Assembly: GCF_001043975.1 (NCBI RefSeq)
Contig: NZ_LABY01000001.1
Coordinates: 1-43,816, forward strand
DNA: 43,816 bases
Direction: 5' to 3'
Origin: Methylobacterium variabile
GTDB taxonomy: Bacteria > Pseudomonadota > Alphaproteobacteria > Rhizobiales > Beijerinckiaceae
Each line of letters begins with the position of its first letter. Position 1 is the first letter of the stretch. Shown here piece after piece: positions 36,151 through 43,816 of the stretch. The notes below the pieces were generated by a model. The model ran no database searches. It was not told the origin of the DNA and saw only the letters and a program-made list of their open reading frames with translations. Made by a program: the position numbers and the translations under genes.

Positions 36151-37128
36151 TCAGGGCCAGACGGGGACGCCCTCCAGTCCCGCGGTCTCCGGCAGGCCGC
36201 AGATCAGGTTCGCGTTCTGCACCGCTTGGCCGGCCGCTCCCTTGCCGAGATTGTCGACAGCGCCCATCGCGATCACCAGATCGCGCTCCGGATCGGCCGC
36301 GTAGCTGACGAATGCGAGGTTCGAGCCGCTCGCCCATTTGGTCTGCGGCGGCGTGTCGGTCACGCGGACGAAGGCCCGCCCGGCGTAGAAGCGCCGGGCC
36401 GCGTCCAGGCACTCGGCCGTGGTGACGCGGCCGCGGCAATAGATCGTGGCGAGGAGACCACGGGTCATCGGCACCAGATGCGGCGTGAACACCAGCCCGG
36501 CCGCGCTGCCGCCGCTCAGCTGCTCGATCGTCCTGGCCATCTCGGGCATGTGGACGTGCTTGAGCAGGCCGTAGGGCACCAGGTTCTCGTTGCTCTCGGC
36601 GTAGCCGAACCGGCTGTCGGCGCCGCCGCGGCCGGCACCGGAGATGCCGGTCTTGGCGTCGATCACGATGTTGCCGGGCTCGATCAGCCTGTCGGCCAAG
36701 AGCGGCGCCAGCGCGGTCAGCGTCGCCGCGGGAAAGCAGCCGGGATTGGCGACGCGGCTCCGGCCCTCGATCCGGTCTGGCCAGACGTCGGCCAGGCCGT
36801 ACGCCCAGCCCTCGACGTAGCGATGGTCGCCGCCGATATCGACGATCTTCACGTCCTTGGACACGCGCGCCAGCGCCTCGGCCGAGGTGCCGGTGGGCAG
36901 GGACGCGAACAGCACGTCGAGCTTCGGCAGGGTCGCAGGATCCCACTTCTCGATCACCATGTCGGCCAGCTTGGCCGGCACGCCGGGAAAGCGGTCCACC
37001 AGACGGCGGCCGGCGCTGCCCTCGCCCGCGGCGTAGACGAGCTCGAAGGACGGGTGGCCGGCGATCAGGCGCATCGTCTCGCCGCCGCCGAAGCCGCTGA
37101 TCCCGATAATGCCGACGCGAATGCTCAT
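36151..37128 (-). CDS. argC: N-acetyl-gamma-glutamyl-phosphate reductase
   Basis: The 325-residue enzyme reduces N-acetylglutamyl phosphate with NADPH in arginine synthesis. It has the cofactor motif VGIIGISGFGGGETMRL (residues 4-20), PTGTSAEAL, and the active-site Cys in VANPGCFPAATLTALAPL at about residue 129. The substrate-site segment FTPHLVPMTRGLLATIYC holds the catalytic His. The ATG at 37128 is chosen because AAGGA lies seven bases upstream and the family start is MSIRVGIIG; the frame opens nine codons further up but reads into the leader. No other arg gene is adjacent. It is preceded by an intrinsic terminator and a possible Arg-rich leader peptide. Confidence 0.9.
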   Translation of the reverse strand: MSIRVGIIGISGFGGGETMRLIAGHPSFELVYAAGEGSAGRRLVDRFPGVPAKLADMVIEKWDPATLPKLDVLFASLPTGTSAEALARVSKDVKIVDIGGDHRYVEGWAYGLADVWPDRIEGRSRVANPGCFPAATLTALAPLLADRLIEPGNIVIDAKTGISGAGRGGADSRFGYAESNENLVPYGLLKHVHMPEMARTIEQLSGGSAAGLVFTPHLVPMTRGLLATIYCRGRVTTAECLDAARRFYAGRAFVRVTDTPPQTKWASGSNLAFVSYAADPERDLVIAMGAVDNLGKGAAGQAVQNANLICGLPETAGLEGVPVWP

Positions 37129-37153
37129 GGGGGTGTCCTTCCGTGGTTCGGGC

Positions 37154-37190
37154 AAAAGAAAACCCCCGAAGCCGAGGGCTGCGGGGGTTT
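37154..37190 (-). terminator. Leader terminator in front of argC (candidate attenuator)
   Basis: On the minus strand AAACCCCCG (37182-37190) pairs with CGGGGGTTT (37160-37168), a nearly perfect 9-bp stem extended by AGCC/GGCT in the loop, followed directly by the U-tract TTTTCTTTT (to 37154). The U-tract ends only 25 bases before the argC ATG, with the ribosome site in between, so no promoter fits after it. It is hence a conditional terminator in the argC leader. A competing pair, GGCTGCG of the leader (37270-37276) with CGCAGCC (37177-37183), would disrupt it. Confidence 0.8.
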
Positions 37191-37244
37191 CGAGAACGCG
37201 GGCCGGGGCCGCCTCCGGCGAGTGGGACTACGGTAAGGCAGCCA

Positions 37245-37340
37245 TCACGCGGAAGGGCGCTGATCGACGCGCAGCCGAGACGCCGCCGCTCGGGTGAAGC
37301 GGCGTCGGCGTCGATCGCAAAGGGTCCGGTTCTCGATCAT
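37245..37340 (-). CDS. Candidate arginine-rich leader peptide of argC (31 aa)
   Basis: The small frame starts at an ATG and encodes 31 residues, ten of them Arg, with five in a row at codons 10-14 (CGA CGC CGA CGC CGC, 37299-37313). The Arg run lies inside one arm of a hairpin (GATCGACGC at 37308-37316 with GCGTCGATC at 37262-37270), as expected for ribosome-controlled attenuation. No clear ribosome site precedes it; the predicted transcript start lies only a few bases before the ATG, so it could be leaderless, as known for the trpL leader peptide in Sinorhizobium. Chance Arg runs do occur in GC-rich DNA, so the coding status is unproven. Confidence 0.5.
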   Translation of the reverse strand: MIENRTLCDRRRRRFTRAAASRLRVDQRPSA

Positions 37341-37349
37341 GTCCCCGCG

Positions 37350-37379
37350 ACACTGTTCCCGCCCTGATTCCTCGTCAAG
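37350..37379 (-). promoter_or_regulatory. Candidate promoter of the argC leader
   Basis: On the minus strand CTTGAC (37374-37379), the common alphaproteobacterial -35, is followed after 17 bases by CAGTGT (37350-37355). The expected start falls at about 37343-37340, at or just before the leader peptide ATG. The -10 is weak; the -35 is a full match. Confidence 0.45.
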
Positions 37380-37482
37380 CGGAATGTCCGCCGGCCATCC
37401 TGACAGCTCTCTGCACGGTCCCCCGGACCTGCCCGATGACCGTGCGGCGCCTGCGTCGATCCCGGCCTGCCCAGGGCGAGAT

Positions 37483-37499
37483 CCGGTTCGGTGAACCGG
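37483..37499 (-). terminator. Hairpin downstream of the small alpha/beta hydrolase gene
   Basis: CCGGTTC and GAACCGG form a perfect 7-bp stem with a 3-base loop, 93 bases after the stop codon at 37592, without a U-tract. Between it and the promoter at 37350-37379, and on up to 37591, I see nothing else; the 463-base stretch 37129-37591 is the argC leader plus this short spacer. Confidence 0.35.
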
Positions 37500-37591
37500 G
37501 AGAAGACCCGCACAGGTGCTGTCCGCTCCCACGCGACCCTGCGCAGCACCGGCGACTGAACGCGAATGTTCTGATTGGGGCCGATACGAGG

Positions 37592-38227
37592 TCAGCATGC
37601 CCGGTCGGGAGGCGGAAGCCAGGCCGTCAGGGCGTCCAGCACCATCGCCGCCGTGTCCGGATGGTCCATCAGCCAAGTGTGATGGGCCGGCACCGCGCGC
37701 CATCGCTCGCCGGCGCCGAGCTGGGCGCGCTCCAGGCTGACCAAGCCGTCGTGCGGCCTCGGGATCCTGCGGCGGAAGAACGGGATGAGGACCTGTGTGC
37801 CGGCCACGACCGCCATCGGGCAAGCCGGCACCGGGATCGCCCCGGAGGCGTCGACGCGCAGGTCGTGGATCGCCGGACCGAACACCGCCCGCCCGAGCCG
37901 CGATGCCGACACGATGTCGGCCGCCTCGCTGCCGCGGTTGGGCGTGCCCAGCATCACGATGCCGGCCGCCAAGTCCGGGTCCGGTGTGGCGAGGTGACGA
38001 GCGACGAGGCCGCCCATGGAATGCCCGACGAGGACGATCGGGCCCCCGGCCCGGTGCCGTATCGCCGTTATGGCCGGCCGGAGGTGCTCGGCGCAGGCGG
38101 CGATGCCGAGGCGGCGGGACGGGTAGCCGAGAGTCTCCACGCGATAGCCGGCGGCGGCGATGCGGGCCGCGAGCCTCGCCATGCTGCGCCGCGTGCGCCC
38201 CAACCCGTGCAGCAGCACCACCGTCAT
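37592..38227 (-). CDS. Small alpha/beta-fold hydrolase (lipase/esterase-like)
   Basis: The 211-residue alpha/beta hydrolase starts VVLLHGLGRTRRSMARLAARI (oxyanion HGLGR, residues 3-10 area) and has the nucleophile elbow VLVGHSMGGLVARHL with Ser near residue 68, GTPNRGSEAADI, and a C-terminal His in VPAHHTWLMDHPDTA. The fold resembles small triacylglycerol-lipase or PGAP1-like esterases without signal peptide. The ATG at 38227 is chosen because the frame upstream runs through the tRNA and gives the well-known false tRNA translation. The substrate is unknown. Confidence 0.85.
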   Translation of the reverse strand: MTVVLLHGLGRTRRSMARLAARIAAAGYRVETLGYPSRRLGIAACAEHLRPAITAIRHRAGGPIVLVGHSMGGLVARHLATPDPDLAAGIVMLGTPNRGSEAADIVSASRLGRAVFGPAIHDLRVDASGAIPVPACPMAVVAGTQVLIPFFRRRIPRPHDGLVSLERAQLGAGERWRAVPAHHTWLMDHPDTAAMVLDALTAWLPPPDRAC

Positions 38228-38373
38228 GCTCGCCCCTGGGCGGGACCACTTCGCGTCGTCATCCGACTCAGCCGAAATCCACGGCGTGCGACCGGCCGCT
38301 CGTGTGGGGGAGCAGATGCCCCGTCCGGACCACCGCACGACCGCTTCGATCCGTAACTTAAATTGGAAGGGAG

Positions 38374-38449
<76 letters not shown>

Positions 38450-38548
38450 GTCGCTCGCGAGAGCGAAAGGGGAACGGCCACCAACCGTTCCTATGGTGCC
38501 GGCCACCCGAAGGTCAGCCGATGGCAGTTACCGCGAGAGTAACTTGAA

Positions 38549-38624
<76 letters not shown>

Positions 38625-38687
38625 GTCGCTCACAGGAGCGAACCCGGGGAAGCCACCAACCGCCCCGGCGGTGAGGGTCGTTTAATG

Positions 38688-38725
38688 GGCCGGCGGGGGG
38701 CTGTCCAGTCCCGATCCCGCCGGCC
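38688..38725. terminator. Hairpin between leuA and the tRNA genes
   Basis: GGCCGGCGGG and CCCGCCGGCC form a 10-bp perfect stem with an 18-base loop, flanked on one side by a run of six T (38732-38737, plus strand). It lies 57 bases beyond the leuA stop and probably ends the leuA transcript, separating it from tRNA transcription. Confidence 0.6.
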
Positions 38726-38781
38726 GGTTGATTTTTTGCCGGTTCACTCGCCCCGGCCGACGCGGCCCGCTCCGTGGCGGC

Positions 38782-40350
38782 TCACTCGGCCGCGGCGTGC
38801 TGGGCGTGCAGGCGGCTGGCGCCGGCCATCAGCTTGTTGAGGGCGGCGAGGTAGGCCTTGGCGGAGGCGACCAGGGTGTCCGGGTCGGCGCCGCGGGCGG
38901 TGACGATGCGGTCGTCCTGGCGCAGGCGCACCGAGACCTCGGCCTGGGCGTCGCTGCCCCCGGTGACCGCGTGGACGTCGTAGAGCTCCAGCGAGGCCTC
39001 GTGCGGCACCAGGGCCTGGATGGCGTTGAACACCGCGTCGACCGGGCCGTTGCCGTCGACCTCCTCGGTGACGACGCGGTCCTCAATGGCGAGCTTCATC
39101 GTCGCTCGCTGCGGGCCGCGGGTGCCGGCGACCACCGTCAGGGAGACGAGGCGGATGCGGTTCTGGGCGGTGGCCAGGTTCTCGTCGACCAGCGCCTCGA
39201 TGTCCTCGTCGTAGACGTGCTTCTTGCGGTCGGCCAGAGCCTTGAAGCGCTCGAAGGCGTCCTGGAACTGGTTGTCGGACAACTTGTAGCCCATGTCGTC
39301 GAGCTTCGAGCGGAAGGCGGCCCGGCCCGAATGCTTGCCCATCACCAGGGAGGTCTTGTGCACGCCGACCGATTCCGGCGTCATGATCTCGTAGGTGGTC
39401 TGGTTCTTCAGCATCCCGTCCTGGTGGATGCCGCTCTCGTGCGCGAAGGCGTTCCGGCCGACGATCGCCTTGTTGTACTGCACCGGGAAGTGGGTGGCGC
39501 CGGCCACCATCTTCGAGGCGCGGACCAGCTGGGTGGTGTCGATGCCGGTCTCGTAGGGCAATACGTCGGCGCGGGTCTTGATCGCCATCACGATCTCCTC
39601 CAGCGCCGCGTTGCCGGCCCGCTCGCCGATGCCGTTGATGGTGCACTCGATCTGGCGCGCGCCGCCCTCGATGCCGGCGAGCGAGTTCGCTACCGCCAAC
39701 CCTAAGTCGTTGTGGCAGTGAACCGAGAACACCGCCTTGTCGGCGTTCGGCACACGCTCGCGCACGGCGCGGAACATCGCCCGGTACTCCTCGGGCGTGG
39801 CGTAGCCGACCGTGTCGGGCAGGTTGATGGTGGTGGCGCCCATCCGGATCGCCGCCTCGACGCAGCGGCACAGGTAGTCGATCGGCGTGCGGGTCGCGTC
39901 CATCGCCGACCACTCGACGTCCTCGACGAGGTCGCGGGCCTGGGCCACCGTCTTGACGATGATCTCCAGCACCTCGTCCTCGGTCTTGCGCATCTGGTGG
40001 GCGAGGTGGATCGGCGAGGTCGACACGAAGGTGTGGATGCGCCCGCGACGCGCGAAGCGCACCGCCTCGCCGGCCCGCGCGATGTCGGCCGGGATCGCCC
40101 GGGCGAGGCCGGCGATCACCGCCGACTTCGATCGCCGGGCGATCTCCGCCACCGCCTCGAAGTCGCCGTTGGAGGCGATCGGGAAGCCGGCCTCGATGAT
40201 GTCGACGCCCATCGCGTCGAGCATCTCGGCCACCGCCAGCTTCTCCTCCAGCGTCATGGTGGCGCCGGGGCACTGCTCGCCGTCGCGCAGGGTGGTGTCG
40301 AAGATCAGCACGCGCTCGGGGGAGGAGGGGCGGGCAGCGAAGTCGGTCAT
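38782..40350 (-). CDS. leuA: 2-isopropylmalate synthase
   Basis: The 522-residue enzyme condenses acetyl-CoA with 2-oxoisovalerate, the first step of leucine synthesis. The catalytic HMGL-like TIM barrel begins [20 protein letters not shown] (about 14-33), with [21 protein letters not shown] (metal His-x-His, near 205-225) and the second signature of this family [32 protein letters not shown] marks the linker, and the C-terminal allosteric leucine-binding LeuA dimer domain spans about 385-515 ([32 protein letters not shown]). Length is that of the LeuA type 1 group. Feedback inhibition by leucine is expected. A Leu-rich leader peptide with a hairpin lies upstream. Confidence 0.95.
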   Translation of the reverse strand: MTDFAARPSSPERVLIFDTTLRDGEQCPGATMTLEEKLAVAEMLDAMGVDIIEAGFPIASNGDFEAVAEIARRSKSAVIAGLARAIPADIARAGEAVRFARRGRIHTFVSTSPIHLAHQMRKTEDEVLEIIVKTVAQARDLVEDVEWSAMDATRTPIDYLCRCVEAAIRMGATTINLPDTVGYATPEEYRAMFRAVRERVPNADKAVFSVHCHNDLGLAVANSLAGIEGGARQIECTINGIGERAGNAALEEIVMAIKTRADVLPYETGIDTTQLVRASKMVAGATHFPVQYNKAIVGRNAFAHESGIHQDGMLKNQTTYEIMTPESVGVHKTSLVMGKHSGRAAFRSKLDDMGYKLSDNQFQDAFERFKALADRKKHVYDEDIEALVDENLATAQNRIRLVSLTVVAGTRGPQRATMKLAIEDRVVTEEVDGNGPVDAVFNAIQALVPHEASLELYDVHAVTGGSDAQAEVSVRLRQDDRIVTARGADPDTLVASAKAYLAALNKLMAGASRLHAQHAAAE

Positions 40351-40431
40351 GGTTCGGAATCCTGGTTCGCCCGGGAAGCAGGTCGCGCGGGCGCGGCGTT
40401 CAAGAAGGTGTCTCGGTCCTCAGATCCCCCA

Positions 40432-40460
40432 AGGGCCCAGGCGCGCGCCCGGACGGCCCT
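40432..40460 (-). promoter_or_regulatory. Hairpin in the leuA leader (candidate attenuator stem)
   Basis: On the minus strand AGGGCC and GGCCCT close a stem containing CCGGGC/GCCTGG-type pairs. It begins at the stop codon of the leader peptide, so a ribosome stalled at the Leu codons would leave it free to fold, whereas one at the stop would mask it. No U-tract follows, so it may be an anti-antiterminator or pausing element and not the terminator itself. Confidence 0.4.
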
Positions 40461-40564
40461 CAGGGGCTGGTAAGGAGAAGAAGGCCGCCGAGGAGGAGCG
40501 CGCGCGACCGCGCCGCCGAGAGGGCGGTCGTCGGAAGCGTCAGCGGGGAGCCGGCATGAGCCAC
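40460..40564 (-). CDS. Leucine-rich leader peptide of leuA (34 aa)
   Basis: A GTG-started frame of 34 codons ends 109 bases before the leuA ATG. Near its end are seven Leu codons in nine (CTC CTC CTC GGC GGC CTT CTT CTC CTT), eleven Leu overall-type positions counting earlier CTG/CTT/CTC. AGGAG lies nine bases before the GTG (40574-40578), a good ribosome site. Placement, length and Leu clustering fit a leuA attenuation leader as known in proteobacteria. A candidate promoter lies just upstream. Confidence 0.75.
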   Translation of the reverse strand: MAHAGSPLTLPTTALSAARSRALLLGGLLLLTSP

Positions 40565-40609
40565 GGCTCGCGTCTCCTGAGGGGTGATGAGCCCGGTGCG
40601 AGGGGGCCT

Positions 40610-40638
40610 CGTGTACAGGGCCCGGGGAACGATGACAA
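40610..40638 (-). promoter_or_regulatory. Candidate promoter of the leuA leader
   Basis: On the minus strand TTGTCA (40633-40638, preceded by C to give CTTGTC) and TACACG (40610-40615) are spaced by 17 bases. The start would fall near 40603, giving a leader of about 250 bases before leuA. The stretch 40351-40802 holds this leader on the minus strand and the short promoter region of the divergent lipoprotein gene; I see no other gene in it. Confidence 0.4.
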
Positions 40639-40802
40639 GGGCGCGATGACAAGCCGCGGCCCAAGTCTTCAGGTCCGGGCAAGTCGTCGGCCCGTGCAGG
40701 TCGTCGACGCGTGCAGGCCGCATCGGCCCGCGATTGACCACCCCGGCCGTGCTTGCCACAAGCTTGGCCGCACGTGCTCACTTCCCAAGCTGGAGCCTTC
40801 CC

Positions 40803-41132
40803 GTGTCGCACCTGAAGCCCGGGCTCGCCCTCGTGGCCCTCCTCGCTCTCGCCGCCTGCCAGTCGAAGCCGGCCGCCCCGCCCGCCGCCGCGATCGGCCC
40901 GGTCGCGGGCCTGCCGGCCGCGGTGCCCCCCGGCGGCGCCGGCTGCGGCCCGGCCATCGCCCGCACCCAGGCGGTGGTCGACAGCGACGTTGCCACCGGC
41001 AACCTCAACGCCCCGGTCGGGAAGCGCTTCTCGGCCGATCTCGCCAACGCCTCCGCGGCCTGCGAGGCCGGCCGGGACGGCGAGGCGCTGCGCCTCCTCG
41101 CGGCGGCGAAGGCCCGCTACGGCTACCCGTAA
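40803..41132 (+). CDS. Small predicted lipoprotein
   Basis: The 109-residue protein has a short lipoprotein signal (LKPGLALVALLALAACQS, lipobox LAAC with the lipidated Cys at residue 19). A Pro/Ala-rich linker follows, then a small domain with two further Cys (GAGCGPAIARTQAVV and ASAACEAGRDGEAL) that could form a disulfide. I do not recognise a named family for the mature part. The GTG at 40803 is chosen because CTGGAG precedes it and because it puts the signal peptide at the N-terminus; the longer ATG frame would bury it. Its TAA stop is immediately followed by the structured repeat. Confidence 0.75.
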   Translation: MSHLKPGLALVALLALAACQSKPAAPPAAAIGPVAGLPAAVPPGGAGCGPAIARTQAVVDSDVATGNLNAPVGKRFSADLANASAACEAGRDGEALRLLAAAKARYGYP

Positions 41133-41250
41133 TACCGCCGCGCCTTCGAACGGACCCGTTCGGAGGCGCAAGGCAAGCCCGAACGGGCGCCGGCGCTGAT
41201 GCGCCGGACGCCTTCGCATCGACGTGTCGATGCGAAGGCGCGAGGGTATA
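41131..41250 (+). repeat. Right (complete) copy of the structured stop-codon repeat
   Basis: The unit begins in the stop codon of the lipoprotein gene (TAATACCGCC, compared with TGATACCGCC at lpd). It is closed by GCGCCTTCG (near 41141) pairing with CGAAGGCGC near its end, with TACC/GGTA outside. Inside are CGAACGG/CCGTTCG, GCCCG/CGGGC, CCGGCGC/GCGCCGG and CTTCGCATCGAC/GTCGATGCGAAG (12 perfect pairs). This gives a cloverleaf-like set of hairpins. About 90 bases match 1-90 in inverse orientation at 97-98 %. Confidence 0.85.
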
Positions 41251-41290
41251 AGAGGACATCGATCGGGCCCGAGGCCGCGATCCAGCACAT

Positions 41291-41318
41291 GGAGGGCCCG
41301 GCCGAAGCCGAGCCCTCC
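41291..41318 (-). terminator. Hairpin downstream of the second chemoreceptor gene
   Basis: GGAGGGC and GCCCTCC (with an inner CGGC/GCCG) form a strong hairpin 20 bases after the stop codon of the receptor gene at 41338. There is no U-tract on either side, so it may stop transcription with Rho or protect the 3' end. Confidence 0.55.
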
Positions 41319-41337
41319 AGAGAGCCGCCTTCGCAGG

Positions 41338-43422
41338 TCAGGCCGCGCGCACGCTGGCCAGGAACCGCTTCACCTCGGCGTCGAGGTGCTCGGACTGGCG
41401 CGACAGTTCGGAGGCCGATGCCAGCACCTGGCTCGCCGCCGCCCCCGTCTCCTCGGCGGCGCCCGCCACGGTGACCACGCTCGTCGTCACCTCGCCGGTA
41501 CCGGCCGCCGCCTGGGCGACGTTGCGCACGATCTCCTGCGTCGCCGCACCCTGCTGCTCCACCGTGGCCGCGACCGAGGCGGCGACGCCCGCGATCTCCC
41601 GGATGCGGGTGCTGATCCCGCCGATCGCGCCGACCGCCTCGCCCGTCGAGCCCTGGATCAGGCCGATCTGACGGCCGATCTCGTCGGTCGCTCGCGCGGT
41701 CTGGCCCGCCAGCTCCTTCACCTCGGCGGCGACCACCGCGAAGCCGCGTCCCGCCGTGCCGGCGCGCGCCGCCTCGATGGTGGCGTTCAGGGCCAGAAGG
41801 TTGGTCTGGGCGGCGATCTGCGAGATCAGCGCCACCACATCGCCGATGCGGCTCGCCGCCTGCGACAGGTCCTGCACCAGCCCCGCCGTGGCGTTCGCCT
41901 CGGCGACCGCATTCCGCGCGAGGTCGGCCGAGTCCGTGACCTGCCGGCCGATCTCGGCCACCGACGCGCCGAGTTCTTCGGCAGCCGCCGCCACCGTGCC
42001 GACGTTGGTGGCCGCCTGGTTGGCGGCGGCGGCGGCGCTGGTCGACTGGGCCGCGGTCGCGCCGGCGGTCGCGCTCATGCTGCGGGCGGTCGCCTGCAGC
42101 TCGCTCGCGGCGGAGGAGACCATGCCGACGATGCCGCCGACCGCCGCCTCGAACCCGTCGGCCATCTGGCGCATGCCGGCCTTGCGCTGTTCCTCCGCCG
42201 AGGCGCGGGCGAGCGCCGTCTCCTCCTCCAGCCGGCGGGTGCGGATCAGGTTCTCGCGAAAGACCTCCAGGGCTCCCGCCATCGCGCCGATCTCGTCGCG
42301 GCGCCCGCCACAGGGGATCGCGGATGCCGTGTCCCCGCCGGCCAGCCGGCGCATGGCGCCGGTCATGGTCGCGAGCGGACCGGTCACCCCGTGGGAGACC
42401 CAGACCATCCCCCCGAGGCTGAGCACCAGGACGAGCACCAGCAGCGATCCCTGGATGGCGAGCTCGGTCCGGGCGGCATCGGCCGTCGCGCCCGCGACAC
42501 GTTCGAGTTCGACGACCGAGGCGAGCGCGACGGCGGCGATGGTGTCGAGCGCGGGTGTCGACTGGGCGCGCGACTCGGCCAGCGTCGGACGCGGCAGCGA
42601 GGGGTCGATCAGGGCGGGCAGGAGGGCCCTGGTCCGTTCCGCGAAAGGACCCTCGAAGTAGCCGATCCATGCCCGATCGACGGTGGCCTTCAGCTCGGGC
42701 GCGCCGTTCAGGGCGTCGGAAATGCCGCGGGCGATGGTGAAGGCGAACAGCGCCTCGCGGCCGAACACGGCGAAGTCGAACTGCTCCTTGGCGGTCATCG
42801 CGCGATTCTTCGCCAGGACGTCGTTGACCATCAGGTGGGCGTTGCCGGCGAGCGATCGGGCCGACCAGCTCATCTCCCGCAGGCGCAGGAGGTTGGACAG
42901 GCCCGAATCCTTCAGGCGCAGCCGCGTCTCTGTCGCGCGGATCAGGGCGTCCACGGCGCCGTTGAGGCCCAGGTGAGCCTCGTTGATGCGCTTCGCGAGG
43001 CCGGGATCGCGGGTGGTCAAGGGCTTGCCCAGGCTGGCGTCGAGCTCCGCCCGGATCCGCTTCCAGACGTCGTAGGTCTCGACCACCGGGCGGGGATCGA
43101 GGCGCTCGTCGGCTGCGTCGGAGGACAGCACCGCGAGGGCGCCGGACAGCGCCTCGTCGGAGAGTTTGCGGCGCTTCGCCAGATCCGCGAGGTTGGCGTC
43201 GAGCTTGGAAGCCTCGAGCATCAGGCCCGAGACGGCACTGCCGCGCTCGAAGCGCAGTTCCGAGAGGCCGTGGGTGAGAAGACGGTCCACCTTGGCCAGG
43301 TGCGCGGCCTCCACGGATCGGGTCCATCGCTCGTAGGCGCCGTGAAGGTCCCGACTGACCGTAAGCGTCGCGAAGATGGTTAATAACGAAAGCATGCCGA
43401 TCAGACGTGTCTTCACCGACAT
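41338..43422 (-). CDS. Methyl-accepting chemotaxis protein with large periplasmic sensor
   Basis: The 694-residue chemoreceptor has an N-terminal membrane helix ([18 protein letters not shown]), a periplasmic domain of about 300 residues, a second membrane helix ([20 protein letters not shown], near 322-342), HAMP ([19 protein letters not shown]) and a signalling domain with the tip [20 protein letters not shown]. The sensor begins [37 protein letters not shown] in parts, which resembles the start of NIT (nitrate/nitrite-sensing) domains; that is tentative. There is no CheR-tether pentapeptide. The last 60 residues nearly equal those of the receptor at 34248-35951, so the two share a recent signalling-domain ancestor. 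Confidence 0.92.
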   Translation of the reverse strand: MSVKTRLIGMLSLLTIFATLTVSRDLHGAYERWTRSVEAAHLAKVDRLLTHGLSELRFERGSAVSGLMLEASKLDANLADLAKRRKLSDEALSGALAVLSSDAADERLDPRPVVETYDVWKRIRAELDASLGKPLTTRDPGLAKRINEAHLGLNGAVDALIRATETRLRLKDSGLSNLLRLREMSWSARSLAGNAHLMVNDVLAKNRAMTAKEQFDFAVFGREALFAFTIARGISDALNGAPELKATVDRAWIGYFEGPFAERTRALLPALIDPSLPRPTLAESRAQSTPALDTIAAVALASVVELERVAGATADAARTELAIQGSLLVLVLVLSLGGMVWVSHGVTGPLATMTGAMRRLAGGDTASAIPCGGRRDEIGAMAGALEVFRENLIRTRRLEEETALARASAEEQRKAGMRQMADGFEAAVGGIVGMVSSAASELQATARSMSATAGATAAQSTSAAAAANQAATNVGTVAAAAEELGASVAEIGRQVTDSADLARNAVAEANATAGLVQDLSQAASRIGDVVALISQIAAQTNLLALNATIEAARAGTAGRGFAVVAAEVKELAGQTARATDEIGRQIGLIQGSTGEAVGAIGGISTRIREIAGVAASVAATVEQQGAATQEIVRNVAQAAAGTGEVTTSVVTVAGAAEETGAAASQVLASASELSRQSEHLDAEVKRFLASVRAA

Positions 43423-43748
43423 TCCCGTGGCCTATCTATCTTACGGTGGGGATCGGAGGGCGCACCGCATCGATAAGGTGACGTTCATTAAGAAAATGAC
43501 CCTGAGGCACGGAACCACCCCGATCGGAGCGAGGTTTTCTCCGGTTCGAGCTGGATACAGGTCCGGTGCGGCCCGTGCGCGGCCTGCCTCGCACAGTTTT
43601 GGCGTCATCGGCGTGGCCTGACGCCTGTCTCTCCTGTTCACGATCCGGGAACGCGGGGCCTGCGGCTCAGGCCAGCGAGACGTGCGGCCCGCCTCGGCGT
43701 TGCGAGAGGCCGACACGGCCATCCGTCACCGCACCAGCGTCGCCGAGG
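43423..43748. other. Intergenic stretch with no recognised gene
   Basis: This 326-base gap holds the upstream region of the second chemoreceptor gene, which includes an AT-richer patch at about 43480-43505. I find no convincing RNA gene, repeat or conserved reading frame in it; the open frames here lack recognisable domains. Confidence 0.5.
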
Positions 43749-43816
43749 TCAGTACACGTCCCCCTCCGCCGGGGTGGCGGGGGTAGGCCGGCTCACGCCC
43801 GGGGTCTGCGGGCGCG
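43749..43816 (-). CDS. Possible C-terminal end of an unknown minus-strand protein
   Basis: A minus-strand frame is open from the window edge to a TGA at 43749-43751. Its 22 codons encode a Pro/Thr-rich tail (ending TPATPAEGDVY) with G or C at 20 of 21 third positions, which looks like real coding sequence here. Nothing can be said about its function, and a run this short could be chance. Confidence 0.35.
   Translation of the reverse strand, partial: RPQTPGVSRPTPATPAEGDVY

Noticed and set aside
43441..43722. Minus-strand frame of 93 codons in the right-hand intergenic region
   Set aside because: No domain, no ribosome site and atypical composition; it overlaps the upstream region of the chemoreceptor gene.

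Overview
The window looks like chromosome of a high-GC alphaproteobacterium, most likely Methylobacterium or a close relative in Rhizobiales. The reasons are the overall protein style, near-exclusive G/C at third codon positions, families of small palindromic intergenic repeats, and many 4-base ATGA/GTGA stop-start overlaps. The genus is an inference. I see no transposase, integrase, phage gene or CRISPR array, so this reads as ordinary chromosome carrying catabolic and biosynthetic islands.

Layout. (1) 90-7413: a branched-chain 2-oxoacid dehydrogenase operon on the minus strand (small ACT protein, bkdA1, bkdA2, bkdB, lpd), with a divergent Lrp-type regulator and a branched-chain amino-acid binding protein. 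(2) 7537-18129: mixed genes. These are an FMN alpha-hydroxyacid dehydrogenase, a formate/nitrite-type channel, TerB, a GlxA-type regulator with an isochorismatase-like hydrolase, a LysR gene facing a YceI-cytochrome b561-YceI operon, a bestrophin-like protein, a DUF1761 protein, a WYL regulator and a methionine aminopeptidase. (3) 18232-34059: a large gene set for CoA-dependent aerobic breakdown of anthranilate (2-aminobenzoate) or a close relative. It holds an arylformamidase-like hydrolase, RidA, an aryl-CoA ligase, an acyl-CoA dehydrogenase, a MarR domain fused in frame to an enoyl-CoA hydratase, an SDR, a PhzS-like flavin monooxygenase, a cupin, a Liv-type ABC importer and, divergently, a two-domain 2-aminobenzoyl-CoA monooxygenase/reductase. 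(4) 34248-43422: two chemoreceptors flank argC, a small alpha/beta hydrolase, two identical tRNA-Lys(CUU) genes, leuA and a small lipoprotein. The first bases of a further minus-strand gene may lie at the right edge.

How it fits together. In region 3 the importer would bring in the substrate, the ligase would make the CoA thioester, the monooxygenase/reductase would hydroxylate and dearomatise the ring, RidA could remove the enamine nitrogen, and the dehydrogenase, hydratase and SDR would carry out beta-oxidation-like steps. Four copies of an AT-rich imperfect palindrome, TTCA-N4-TAAA, lie exactly at the starts of the transcription units of this set, two of them over candidate -10 elements. 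They are probably the operators of the encoded MarR protein.

The most striking signals are regulatory. argC is preceded by a possible arginine-rich leader peptide (five consecutive Arg codons) and an intrinsic terminator whose U-tract ends only 25 bases before the argC start codon, which implies conditional termination. leuA has a leucine-rich leader peptide followed by a hairpin. A structured repeat of about 120 bases begins right at the stop codon of two unrelated genes near the two ends of the window, in opposite orientation.
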